Below, piece after piece: positions 42,423 to 50,106 of a stretch of DNA of 64,000 nucleotides; positions within the stretch are counted from its first letter, which is position 1, and each line of letters starts with the position of its first letter. The stretch comes from Alkaliphilus flagellatus. GTDB taxonomy: Bacteria > Bacillota > Clostridia > Peptostreptococcales > Natronincolaceae. The DNA lies in assembly GCF_018919215.1 (NCBI RefSeq), contig NZ_JAHLQK010000006.1, positions 248,001 through 312,000 of the forward strand. Direction: 5' to 3'. The notes beneath the pieces are model-generated. The model had not been told where the DNA came from, did no database searches, and worked only from the letters and a program-made list of their open reading frames with translations. The translations under genes and the position numbers were made by a program.

Positions 42423-42650
42423 GTGAAGGTTTATGTAAAAAAACCAGTTCGTATTGAATATTATCCAAAGACAAAAGAAAATGTAGATAGCAATGAATAC
42501 ATGCAAGTAGACGAGGTTTTAAGTAAATCTTTAGATGAGGAAATTACAGTAGAACATATAGTGCAAGAGGAAAAGTGTATATGTCAAGAGTATAGTTCAA
42601 TAAAAAATGAGGAAATTATAGAAGAAGATATAGAAGAATTAGAAATTTAA
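42423..42650 (+). CDS. Small acidic protein of unknown function
   Basis: 75 residues. A basic start (MKVYVKKPVRIEYYPKTKE) leads to a strongly acidic end (NEEIIEEDIEELEI). One Cys-x-Cys (KCICQE) is present. The start is GTG after AAAGGGGGG, a very strong SD, which argues for a real gene. A good terminator follows. A CATATAATA box about 45 bases upstream resembles a sigma-K -10, but the -35 AC is missing. I do not recognise the family. Confidence 0.5.
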   Translation: MKVYVKKPVRIEYYPKTKENVDSNEYMQVDEVLSKSLDEEITVEHIVQEEKCICQEYSSIKNEEIIEEDIEELEI

Positions 42651-42670
42651 ATAAAATAGTAGAATAATAA

Positions 42671-42692
42671 GAGAGGCAAAGCCTCTCTTTAA
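42671..42692 (+). terminator. Terminator after small acidic gene
   Basis: Stem GAGAGGC / GCCTCTC with an AAA loop, followed by TTTAATTTT. Confidence 0.8.
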
Positions 42693-42760
42693 TTTTACAA
42701 TTAAGTTAAATAAAACATTATATAATCACTAAAAAATTTAATAAAAATTACCAATGAATG

Positions 42761-42822
42761 TTGACAAAAATAGTAGGGTATAATATAATTATTGAAGAAT
42801 TCCAATCATTTCACTTGGAATT
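42761..42822 (+). promoter_or_regulatory. Promoter and palindromic operator of the isc cluster
   Basis: TTGACA (42761-42766), 17 bases, TATAAT (42784-42789). Then AATTCCAA-N9-TTGGAATT (42798-42822), a perfect dyad just before the SD. Likely the site of the Rrf2 protein it precedes. The half-site resembles the AATTCC/GGAATT words of CymR-type sites. Confidence 0.75.
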
Positions 42823-42836
42823 AGAGGAGGGGCGAA

Positions 42837-43286
42837 ATGAAACTTTCTACTAAGGGGAGATATGGCTTAAAAGCAATGTTTGATTTAGCAATACATTATG
42901 GAGATGGACCAATTTCTCTTAAGAGTGTTGCAGAACGACAGTTAATTTCAGATCATTATTTGGAGCAATTAATTGCAAGTCTTAGAAAATCAGGATTAGT
43001 TAAAAGTGTTAGAGGTGCTCAAGGTGGATATATGTTAGCTGATAGCCCATCTAAAACAACAGTTGGTGATATTATTAGAGTTTTAGAGGGCCCTCTTGGT
43101 CCGTCAGATTGTGTCCTAGAGGATGAACCATCAGCATGCGATAGAGCTGATTGTTGTGTAACTAGAATAGTATGGGAAAAAATACGATTAAGTATTAGTG
43201 AGGTTATTGATTCTATTACACTTCAAGATATGTTAGATGATTACGAGAGAATAGGAAATAAAGATAATTATATGTATTATATATAA
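42837..43286 (+). CDS. iscR: Rrf2-family regulator (IscR/CymR-like)
   Basis: A 149-residue winged-helix regulator starting MKLSTKGRYGLKAMFDLA. HTH around residues 28-50, wing at VRGAQGGYMLA. Four Cys at 92, 101, 106 and 107 lie in the region where IscR holds its Fe-S cluster, so it probably senses Fe-S status; a CymR role in cysteine control is the alternative. It heads iscS-iscU (71 bases to iscS) and sits behind its own presumed operator. The SD is GAGGAGGG. Confidence 0.88.
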   Translation: MKLSTKGRYGLKAMFDLAIHYGDGPISLKSVAERQLISDHYLEQLIASLRKSGLVKSVRGAQGGYMLADSPSKTTVGDIIRVLEGPLGPSDCVLEDEPSACDRADCCVTRIVWEKIRLSISEVIDSITLQDMLDDYERIGNKDNYMYYI

Positions 43287-43356
43287 TTGTATGCTAAAAA
43301 ATTTAAATAAATAATTTCAATCAATATGTCAATATACGCTATGAGGAGAGGGTTAC

Positions 43357-44538
43357 ATGAATAAACGAGTTTACTTTGATTACTCTGCAACTACACCTAT
43401 GAAAAAAGAGGTATTAGAAGAAATGCTTCCATTTTTCAATATTGAATTTGGTAATCCATCAAGCATACATTCCTTTGGTAGACAAGGAAAAAGTGTACTG
43501 GATACTGCAAGAGATAAGATAGCAAAAACATTAAATGCAAAATCTGATGAGATTTTCTTTACAGGTGGCGGATCTGAAGCTGACAACTGGGCTATTAAAG
43601 GGGTTGCATTTGCAAACAAAGCTAAAGGAAATCATATCATAACTACTAAAATTGAACATCATGCAGTGCTGCATACATGCGAATATTTAGAAAAAGAAGG
43701 TTTTGAAGTAACTTACTTAGATGTAGATCAATATGGATTAGTTGATGTAGATGATGTAAAAAATGCTATTAAAGATAATACTATTTTAATTACTATTATA
43801 TATGCTAATAATGAGATTGGAACAATACAGCCTATAAAAGAAATTGCTCAGGTATCTAAAGAAAAAGGAGTTATTTTTCATACAGATGCTGTACAAGCCT
43901 ATGGTAACGAAATTATTGATGTTATTGACCTTAGTGTTGATTTAATGTCTATTTCTGCTCATAAGGTTTATGGACCAAAGGGTGTAGGAGCACTATATAT
44001 AAAAAGGGGTACAAAAATTCATCAGCTTATTCATGGTGGAGCCCAAGAAAAAAGAAGAAGGGCGGGTACTGAAAATATACCTGGAATAGTAGGCTTTGGG
44101 AAAGCATCAGAAATGGCCTATGAAAATATAGAAGATCATATTAATAAGTTAATTAGATTAAGAGATAAAATGATTAATGAACTTATGGAGAAAATACCGT
44201 ATACACGATTAAATGGACATCCTACAAAAAGATTACCTGGAAATGTAAATCTATCTTTTGAGTTTATAGAAGGTGAGTCACTTTTATTAAGTCTGGATAT
44301 GGTAGGAATTGCTGGATCAAGTGGATCAGCTTGTACATCAGGCTCATTAGACCCATCTCATGTGCTAATGGCAATTGGACTATCCCATGAAGTAGCTCAT
44401 GGATCTTTAAGGTTAACAATAGGTGATTTCACCACAGAAGAAGATGTAGACTATGTTATTGAAAAATTACCGCCAATTGTTGATAGATTAAGGCAAATGT
44501 CACCTTTGTATGAAAAGGTAAAGGGAGGAAACAAATAA
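43357..44538 (+). CDS. iscS: Cysteine desulfurase (IscS/NifS)
   Basis: PLP enzyme that takes sulfur from cysteine for Fe-S assembly. 393 residues. PLP Lys in SAHKVYGPKGVG (Lys203), and the persulfide Cys in SSGSACTSGSLDPSHVL (Cys326) on a loop. ATTPM near the N-terminus and GGSEADN are normal family marks. The SD is GAGGAGAGG. The stop overlaps the iscU ATG by one base. The loop length is that of group I enzymes. Confidence 0.96.
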   Translation: MNKRVYFDYSATTPMKKEVLEEMLPFFNIEFGNPSSIHSFGRQGKSVLDTARDKIAKTLNAKSDEIFFTGGGSEADNWAIKGVAFANKAKGNHIITTKIEHHAVLHTCEYLEKEGFEVTYLDVDQYGLVDVDDVKNAIKDNTILITIIYANNEIGTIQPIKEIAQVSKEKGVIFHTDAVQAYGNEIIDVIDLSVDLMSISAHKVYGPKGVGALYIKRGTKIHQLIHGGAQEKRRRAGTENIPGIVGFGKASEMAYENIEDHINKLIRLRDKMINELMEKIPYTRLNGHPTKRLPGNVNLSFEFIEGESLLLSLDMVGIAGSSGSACTSGSLDPSHVLMAIGLSHEVAHGSLRLTIGDFTTEEDVDYVIEKLPPIVDRLRQMSPLYEKVKGGNK

Positions 44539-44978
44539 TGTATAGTGAAAAAGTAATGGATCATTTTATGAACCCTAGAAATGTTGGAGAGATAGAAAAT
44601 GCTGAGGCAGTAGGTCAAGTTGGTAATGCAAAATGTGGAGATATTATGAAAATGTATTTAAAGATTGACAATGATATTATTACAGATGTGAAATTTAAAA
44701 CCTTTGGATGTGGTTCTGCTATTGCAACATCAAGTATGGCAACTGAAATGATTAAAGGTAAAACGGTAAAAGAAGCATTAAAATTAACTAATAAAGCTGT
44801 TGCAGAAGCTCTTGATGGACTTCCTCCCGTAAAAATGCATTGCTCTGTATTAGCAGAACAAGCAGTAAAAGCAGCTATATATAACTATGCAAAGGAAAGA
44901 AATCTAGTTTATGAAGAATTAGATGGATTTGATCCCGATGAAGATCATGACCACCATGACCATGGAGAAGAAGAATAA
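44538..44978 (+). CDS. iscU: Fe-S cluster scaffold IscU/NifU N-terminal type
   Basis: Scaffold on which clusters are built. 146 residues with the three ligand Cys in GNAKCGDIM, FGCGSAIATSSM and MHCSVLAEQA. The C-terminus has a His/Asp/Glu-rich tail (DEDHDHHDHGEEE) that could bind metal and is seen in some clostridial NifU proteins. It shares one base with iscS and ends before a strong terminator, closing the operon. Confidence 0.95.
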   Translation: MYSEKVMDHFMNPRNVGEIENAEAVGQVGNAKCGDIMKMYLKIDNDIITDVKFKTFGCGSAIATSSMATEMIKGKTVKEALKLTNKAVAEALDGLPPVKMHCSVLAEQAVKAAIYNYAKERNLVYEELDGFDPDEDHDHHDHGEEE

Positions 44979-45020
44979 TTTTTAATTTGGAAACCTTAAT
45001 TAATCATTCATATTTTATCT

Positions 45021-45051
45021 AAAAAATGCAGGTATTGCCTGCATTTTTTTA
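45021..45051 (+). terminator. Terminator after iscU
   Basis: Stem AAATGCAGG / CCTGCATTT with a TATTG loop, flanked by A and T runs. Confidence 0.92.
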
Positions 45052-45096
45052 TTTTTTTGAGCAAAAATAGTGAATAGAGAAGAAAAGAGGGATACA

Positions 45097-45633
45097 ATGA
45101 TTAAGGAAACCGATCTTATTGGATTACCTATTTTAAAAGAGGATCATGAGCCCTTAAGCTATGAAATAAAAGATATAATCTATTGCTTTAAGGATTTTCG
45201 TATATTGGGGCTTTATTTACAACAAATAAATTCAATAAAATATACAAAATTTCTTCCTTACACAAAAATAAAAAACATTACAGAAGAAGGTATTTTAATA
45301 TATTCAATTAATGATATTGTAGGTGTAGATCAAATAGCAGAGATAAAAGATGCAATTAATAATAAACCAATAATTGGATATGAGATATATTCAAACACTG
45401 GCGAAATAATTGGAGTAATAAAGGATGCATTATTACAAATAAGAAGTGGAAAAATTTTAGGATTTATTATGAGCGAAGGATTGTTTGATGACCTAATAAA
45501 TGGGTATTCATTTTTACCTTTAGTTGAAGGAATTAACTTTTATGAGTATAAAATAATGTTAAATAATAAGGACCAATTAAAAATTTTACCTCAGCAAGGT
45601 GGATTGAAAAAAATGCTTGGTATAGATCGATAA
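45097..45633 (+). CDS. PRC-barrel domain protein
   Basis: 178 residues containing two PRC-barrel-like halves: residues about 4-80 (LIGLPILKEDHEPL) and 85-165 (IIGYEIYSNTGEIIGVI, then GKILGFIMSEGLFDD). Such proteins bind partners at membranes or RNA; some clostridial ones are linked to sporulation (YlmC/YrrD type). Its place after iscRSU recalls the yrrD neighbourhood in Bacillus. The ATG at 45097 follows AAGAGGG; an upstream GTG has no SD. Exact role unknown. Confidence 0.75.
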   Translation: MIKETDLIGLPILKEDHEPLSYEIKDIIYCFKDFRILGLYLQQINSIKYTKFLPYTKIKNITEEGILIYSINDIVGVDQIAEIKDAINNKPIIGYEIYSNTGEIIGVIKDALLQIRSGKILGFIMSEGLFDDLINGYSFLPLVEGINFYEYKIMLNNKDQLKILPQQGGLKKMLGIDR

Positions 45634-45679
45634 AACTAGCAAAACATATAAATAATAATATAGAAAAGGAGTGAAATGT

Positions 45680-45847
45680 ATGCATAGAAATATGACAAGA
45701 GGACTTATTGCAATAGGAATTGCTGGCGCGGCAGTAGGTATGTATGCAGCAGCAAATATGAAACCTAGAGAAAGAAAACGAATGATGAAAAATGGTAGAA
45801 GAGCTCTAAGTGCTTTAGGTATTATGAAAGGACTTGATATGTTTTAG
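45680..45847 (+). CDS. Small YtxH/DUF3918-like membrane protein
   Basis: A 55-residue protein: one hydrophobic N-terminal helix (GLIAIGIAGAAVGMYAAA) and a basic amphipathic tail (KPRERKRMMKNGRRALSALG). The SD AAAGGAGTG precedes the ATG. It follows the PRC-barrel gene by 46 bases, probably in the same transcript. The topology is that of tiny YtxH/YrzQ-like proteins. Function unknown. Confidence 0.65.
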   Translation: MHRNMTRGLIAIGIAGAAVGMYAAANMKPRERKRMMKNGRRALSALGIMKGLDMF

Positions 45848-45864
45848 TGAATGCATTAAATATT

Positions 45865-45899
45865 AGTAAAGCCTCTACCCTTGCGATAGAGGCTTTACT
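45865..45899 (+). terminator. Perfect 13-bp hairpin after small membrane protein
   Basis: AGTAAAGCCTCTA and its exact complement around a CCCTTGCGA loop. No clean T run follows, so termination may be partial. Confidence 0.65.
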
Positions 45900-46052
45900 A
45901 AATTAAAAGTATTCCATTAATTTCTCATAGGGTGAGAAAATATAAATTTTAAAGTACTCCATAAATCTATGAGGTAGAATCAGAAGATTTTTTTATAAAA
46001 CATGATTATATATTTATTAAATATTACATATTAAACATAAAGGGGTGAAAAA

Positions 46053-47288
46053 ATGGAAAATAGCAAAACAATACAGGTCATTTCTAAAAGTTTTAAAAAT
46101 TTAGCTGAAAATAATGGATTCACGAATATTTTGCAATTTTTTATGCAGCTTTTAATCGTTGTGTTACTATTTTTTATTATTTATTTTCTTGTACATATTG
46201 GTAATCAACATATAGATTCTAAAAAAAGAATTAATATTGGAAAACGTCAAATTGTTTATTTTATATTATCATTTATATTGATAATTGCAGTTATTGTAAT
46301 ATTTCAGTCTGGAAGTTTAATGTATGAAATATTATCACCATTTTTATTTGCAATTATATTGGCATATACTTTGAATCCACTTGTTAGTTATATAGAGAAA
46401 AAAGGTATAAAAAGATTTTGGTCAGTATTTATTGTTTATTTTGTAATAGCTACAATTATTTTTATATTTTCCGTTACTTTAGTGCCCAAAATGACTTTTG
46501 AAATTAAAAAATTATTAGAGTCATTACCAAAGCTTGGGAATGAAAGCTATGGATACATATATGATAAATATGTAAAATATAACAGTAGTATAGACAATTT
46601 ACCAAAAGAATTTAATGGAGTAAAAGAAGTATTAAAATTTAATGGAAATAGGCTTGAAGATTTTATATTAAGAATTATATCTTCTGTAACAAATTTAATG
46701 CTCACAACTCTTTCAAAGATAGTAAATATAGTGCTGACTCCAATATTAGCATTTTATTTTTTAAAAGATGCAGATAAATTTAAAAAGATGTTAATTTTAA
46801 GTATACCTAAATTTTTGAGAAAAGGAGTAATTGATGTTGCCAAAGACATTGATGAAGTTCTGGGTGGATTTATAAGAGGACAACTGATTGTTGCAGGAAT
46901 AGTAGGACTTTTAACTACTATATCTCTTTTAATTTTGAAAGTAGAATTTGCAGTATTAGTTGGTATGATTGCGGGAATAGCAAATGTAATTCCTTATTTT
47001 GGACCAATAGTTGGAATAATACCTGCAGCAGTTTTTGCATCCTTAGGAGGATTGAATAAAGTAATATGGGTAGTAGTTATATTTATAATTATACAGCAAG
47101 TTGAAAGTGCTATTATATCACCAAAAATTATTTCTGATAAAGTGGGTATCCATCCTATTGTTGTTATTTTATCTTTAATTATTGCAGGAAAATTTTTTGG
47201 TTTATTTGGACTTTTAATTGCAGTGCCTATAGCTGGAGTAATTAAAGTGACTGGAAAGCATTTTATAAATTATATTGCAAAATTTTGA
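46053..47288 (+). CDS. AI-2E/PerM-family transporter
   Basis: 411-residue membrane protein of the AI-2E family. About 8 helices; the conserved region GGFIRGQLIVAGIVG and the following ANVIPYFGPIVGIIPAA are diagnostic. The N-terminus carries an extra helix (residues about 28-48) ahead of a short cytosolic stretch. The SD is GGGGTG. In Clostridia it is often found between iscU and alaS, as here before the insertion scar. Members export diverse small solutes or sodium; the substrate is not known. Confidence 0.88.
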   Translation: MENSKTIQVISKSFKNLAENNGFTNILQFFMQLLIVVLLFFIIYFLVHIGNQHIDSKKRINIGKRQIVYFILSFILIIAVIVIFQSGSLMYEILSPFLFAIILAYTLNPLVSYIEKKGIKRFWSVFIVYFVIATIIFIFSVTLVPKMTFEIKKLLESLPKLGNESYGYIYDKYVKYNSSIDNLPKEFNGVKEVLKFNGNRLEDFILRIISSVTNLMLTTLSKIVNIVLTPILAFYFLKDADKFKKMLILSIPKFLRKGVIDVAKDIDEVLGGFIRGQLIVAGIVGLLTTISLLILKVEFAVLVGMIAGIANVIPYFGPIVGIIPAAVFASLGGLNKVIWVVVIFIIIQQVESAIISPKIISDKVGIHPIVVILSLIIAGKFFGLFGLLIAVPIAGVIKVTGKHFINYIAKF

Positions 47289-47345
47289 TATGCTCATTAA
47301 TAGGTTTTAAAATAGCTATTTTAGAAAAAACGTCAAAAATAATAA

Positions 47346-47555
47346 TCAAAAATTTTTAAAATAATCATTCACAACTCTAGTAGCATTATCAATCATATCT
47401 TGATTGACATGACTATAAATTTTCATAGTTATTTATACATCATGTCCTAGAAGTTGTGCAGTAGTTTTAAAATCTATTCCTTTAGCAATCAAAGAAGTGC
47501 CACACGTATGTCTTAAATCATGAATAGTTATATCATATATATCAATGATATTAAA
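47346..47555 (-). pseudogene. Tyrosine recombinase (integrase) C-terminal remnant
   Basis: Reading the minus strand gives the C-terminal catalytic part of a phage integrase: DITIHDLRHTCGTSLIAKG, then FKTTAQLLGHDV, a stop (TAA at 47433-47435), then ITMKIYSHVNQDM and a natural end VNDYFKNF. The Arg, His and Tyr of the second active-site half are there, but about 70 residues remain of about 380 and the frame is broken by the stop. It marks a lost mobile element at this locus. The catalytic Tyr is in KIYSHV. Confidence 0.85.
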
Positions 47556-47657
47556 TGCTGTTGTTGAGGAAGAATACAATAACGGCGTTGAAGATACTAA
47601 TAATATTAAAACTTTTAACTAAGCACTTACTAAGAAAAAACAGTAGGTGCTTTTATT
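47536..47657 (+). other. Plus-strand ORF tail and terminator abutting the integrase scar
   Basis: From an ATG at about 47545 a 26-residue frame reads NAVVEEEYNNGVEDTNNIKTFN and stops at 47622. A terminator follows (AAGCACTTACT / AGTAGGTGCTT, then TTTTATT). This looks like the 3' end of a gene whose front was replaced by the integrase fragment. No SD. Confidence 0.4.
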
Positions 47658-47802
47658 ATGCTTAAATTTAAAGGTGATATTTTTATCTTATGATTAACAA
47701 TTTTTAGTTAATTATGTTATAATTAGTTAAATTAAAAATAGTTGATAATAATATATTATTATCATTAGATTTAAATATATTAATTGATAGGAGAATGATA
47801 CC

Positions 47803-48387
47803 ATGAACAATCAAGAACAGAAACAAGAAAAAGAAACTTCAAGTTTAGTGCTAGAAAAACTATTGCAATCTAGATCAATCATAATTTCTGGAGAGATCAA
47901 TCAAGCTTTAGCAGAAAAAATAACTACACAGCTTTTAATTCTACAAGAAATGGGAGATCAACCAATAAAATTATTTATCAACAGTCAAGGTGGTCATGTA
48001 GAAGCTGGTGATACAATTCATGATATGATTAAGTTTATTAAACCACGTGTTATTGTAATTGGTACTGGTTGGGTTGCAAGTGCTGCTATCACAATATATC
48101 TTGCGGCTAAAAAACAAGATCGTTATTCTTTACCAAACACAAGGTATATGATACATCAGCCATTAGGTGGCTTAAGTGGTCAAGCTACAGATATTGGGAT
48201 TGAAGCAAAAGAGATATTGAAAGTACGTAAGAGGATTAATAGCATAATCAGTGAAGCCACTGGTCAATCGTTAGAAAAAATAGAAAAAGACACAGATAGA
48301 AATTATTGGTTAAACGCTTATGAAGCAATTGACTATGGAATAGTAAATCAAGTTATTTCGAAATATGAGGAACTAACGAATCTATAA
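47803..48387 (+). CDS. ClpP paralogue with Ser-His-Asn triad
   Basis: A 194-residue ClpP-fold protease subunit. Nucleophile Ser93 in GTGWVASAAITIYL (usual GMAASMG), His118 in RYMIHQPLGG, but Asn167 in DTDRNYWLN where the third catalytic residue is normally Asp (ERDRF in E. coli). The oxyanion and handle text (INSQGGHVEAGD) also varies from INSPGG. Listeria ClpP1 is a known Asn-type relative that acts with another ClpP. It is isolated from clpX. The SD is GGAGAATG, and the gene has its own terminator. Neighbouring scars suggest it came with mobile DNA. Confidence 0.85.
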   Translation: MNNQEQKQEKETSSLVLEKLLQSRSIIISGEINQALAEKITTQLLILQEMGDQPIKLFINSQGGHVEAGDTIHDMIKFIKPRVIVIGTGWVASAAITIYLAAKKQDRYSLPNTRYMIHQPLGGLSGQATDIGIEAKEILKVRKRINSIISEATGQSLEKIEKDTDRNYWLNAYEAIDYGIVNQVISKYEELTNL

Positions 48388-48423
48388 TTTATCAGGGTAT
48401 TAATCTATATATAGGAAATATAG

Positions 48424-48458
48424 AACAACAAGTCTTATAAATAAGGCTTGTTGTTTTT
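48424..48458 (+). terminator. Terminator after clpP-like gene
   Basis: Stem AACAACAAGTCTTAT / ATAAGGCTTGTTGTT with a short A-rich loop, followed by TTTT. Confidence 0.85.
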
Positions 48459-48541
48459 GCTATTTTTAGTATTGTAGAGCATAAAGAACAAGAATCAAAG
48501 ACTGGCACTGATCAGTATAAAAAAGCATGTAGGTATGAAAT

Positions 48542-48766
48542 ATGGATTGGTTAAAGGTGTTACCTAAAAAAGTAGGAATTGAAGATATAAAGGTTGATGA
48601 GATTGTAGGAGATATAAATAAAGAAGTACCAAAGTATCTAATTCCTAAGGATAAGTACAATGAAGTATTGGAAGCTAAAAAACAACTTGGACCTGACATT
48701 AAAGAAAGATACAAACAACTTAATGATTTAGGTGATAAGGTAAAAGGTAATGAAGAACTAGGGTAG
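48542..48766 (+). CDS. Phage GP20-like scaffold fragment
   Basis: A 74-residue protein. LPKKVGIEDIKVDEIVGDI, then INKEVPKYLIPKDKYNEVLE, resembles the N-terminus of phage minor structural protein GP20 (capsid scaffold), which is about 200 residues long. Here it ends after DKVKGNEELG, its TAG lying in the recurring terminator. It therefore looks like a truncated scaffold gene or a domesticated small gene. AGGTATG is a weak SD. No other capsid genes are near. Confidence 0.6.
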   Translation: MDWLKVLPKKVGIEDIKVDEIVGDINKEVPKYLIPKDKYNEVLEAKKQLGPDIKERYKQLNDLGDKVKGNEELG

Positions 48767-48791
48767 TGTTTAGACTTTACCCTCTTTTTTA
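48761..48791 (+). terminator. Terminator of the recurring family, after GP20-like gene
   Basis: Stem GGGTAGTGT / ACTTTACCC (with mismatches) around TTAG, followed by TCTTTTTT. Its first bases overlap the stop codon, as at the holin. Confidence 0.7.
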
Positions 48792-48999
48792 TATAATTTA
48801 TAAAAATATGAAATCTACTCAATAAAAATAGTGTTTTGATGTAAAACACTTGATAGAGTAATTACCAAGTTTAGGTGTAGAGATACCCGTGTTTTTTATT
48901 TTTTAGTAACACTTTTGCCAGTCCGCAATATACTTGTATTGGGAAAGAAGCAAAGCAGTAAGCAACTTTTCTAATATAAAAAAAGGGAAGGCGAGAATA

Positions 49000-49353
49000 A
49001 TGAATTATAACCAAGAAATTAATACACAAAGGTGCAACGATCCAATTAGTATAGGTGCAACATGTGTAGCTCAGATAGATGGAAGATTCTTCTTGCTTAT
49101 AGAAATTGAAATAGAAGTTATGGGTAATGTGGTGGAAGAAGTGATTATAATAGAGATAACAGCAGCTCAAGCAGCAGCGCTAATAGCAGCAGGAGTTATG
49201 CGTTGTCAAATAGTTACCACAATTCCTACAGGAACAGGAGTAAACCTTATTTGTGCATTTGTAGTAGGAGCAAATGTATTCTTAGTGTTTAATGTTGAAA
49301 ATGCAACTGATCGACTAGTTCTAGTTAGAGTACCTTTATGTACTATTATTTAA
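49000..49353 (+). CDS. Small hydrophobic beta-rich protein of unknown function
   Basis: 117 residues. After CNDPISIGATCVAQIDGRFF the protein is dominated by Val/Ile strands (LIEIEIEVMGNVVEEVIIIE), an Ala-rich helix (ITAAQAAALIAAGVMRC) and a further beta region ending VRVPLCTII. No signal peptide. The ATG at 49000 follows AAGGGAAGG. A family terminator closes it. Neighbours are spore genes, so it may be a spore-coat-type protein; that is inference. I do not recognise the family. Confidence 0.5.
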   Translation: MNYNQEINTQRCNDPISIGATCVAQIDGRFFLLIEIEIEVMGNVVEEVIIIEITAAQAAALIAAGVMRCQIVTTIPTGTGVNLICAFVVGANVFLVFNVENATDRLVLVRVPLCTII

Positions 49354-49406
49354 TCAAACTGTGTCAGGATGAGAGTTGCTGAATGAAAGGCTGAAGGAAA
49401 ATGATG

Positions 49407-49432
49407 GGGTAGCTTAGGCTACCCTGTTTTTT
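49407..49432 (+). terminator. Terminator of the recurring family
   Basis: Short form: GGGTAGC / GCTACCC around a TTAG loop, then TGTTTTTT. Confidence 0.85.
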
Positions 49433-49519
49433 ATTTTTGCAGATATTAATAATTGTCTAGTATTTAAATAAATATTATGCAAAAAATAAGATTGATTAAA
49501 TATAAAGAGGTGAATTAAT

Positions 49520-49735
49520 TTGAGTAGAAGAGGACCATTAGATCCTAATGCAGCAAAAGCATTAAATAAAATGAGACTTGAAATAGCCGACGAATTAGGT
49601 GTTACGGACAATATTACTGAAGATAAGAACGATTCACTTGTATATGAGCAGGTTAAAATTGGTGGAAAAATTGGAGGTAACATGACAAGAAGATTAGTAG
49701 AAATGGGACAAAATCAATTGATTAATAAAAAATAA
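49520..49735 (+). CDS. Alpha/beta-type small acid-soluble spore protein
   Basis: 71 residues. The GPR cleavage context MRLEIADELGV and the second DNA-binding helix GGKIGGNMTRRLVEMGQNQL are both present, so it is a fuller SASP than the one at 13719. It carries an extra acidic insert (TEDKNDSLVYEQ) between the two helices. The start is TTG after AGAGGTG at 8 bases. Expected in the forespore under sigma-G. It is closed by a weak family terminator. Confidence 0.85.
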   Translation: MSRRGPLDPNAAKALNKMRLEIADELGVTDNITEDKNDSLVYEQVKIGGKIGGNMTRRLVEMGQNQLINKK

Positions 49736-49747
49736 TTAAATAGTAAA

Positions 49748-49775
49748 GGGTAGCTAAGGTTCCCTCTTTTTTTAT
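49748..49775 (+). terminator. Degenerate terminator of the recurring family
   Basis: GGGTAGCTAAGGTTCCC: the stem is partly broken (GGG-A-CC), followed by TCTTTTTTT. Confidence 0.5.
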
Positions 49776-49792
49776 TTTTATACGGATATATC

Positions 49793-49819
49793 ACAATCTA
49801 TAGGTCGTTTCATAATATA
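49793..49819 (+). promoter_or_regulatory. Sigma-K-like promoter, cassette 4
   Basis: AC (49793-49794), 16 bases, CATAATATA (49811-49819). The surrounding 45 bases nearly match those at 8538 and 8881. Confidence 0.6.
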
Positions 49820-49936
49820 TATTGCAACTAAAGATAAAGTTGCTAATAGAAAAAATAAATAAGGCTAGAATTTTAGAGGTTCATTCACAGCTTATAGATT
49901 CCTGACTACTTTATTTTAAAAAGGCAGGTGAAATAT

Positions 49937-50059
49937 ATGAGTCAAATCGTTGAAAAAGATGGATTTTTTGGAGGGTGCGGAAATAATTTCTTTTTCTTCA
50001 TCTTTCTAATTATTATATTATGTTGTGTATGTGGACGTGAACGTAGATTTGGATGTTGA
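49937..50059 (+). CDS. Small Gly/Cys-rich hydrophobic protein, cassette 4
   Basis: A 40-residue protein: MSQIVEKDGFFGGCGNN, then a hydrophobic segment FFFFIFLIIILCCVCG and a basic end RERRFGC. It is the sister of the gene at 8652; even the DNA after its stop still reads CEREFCDCKR in the same frame, so both were shortened from a longer ancestor. The SD AAGGCAGGTG precedes the ATG. It has its own sigma-K-like promoter and terminator. Likely a late spore protein. Confidence 0.7.
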   Translation: MSQIVEKDGFFGGCGNNFFFFIFLIIILCCVCGRERRFGC

Positions 50060-50106
50060 TGCGAACGTGAGTTTTGTGATTGTAAAAGATAAAGGAAACA
50101 GAATTA

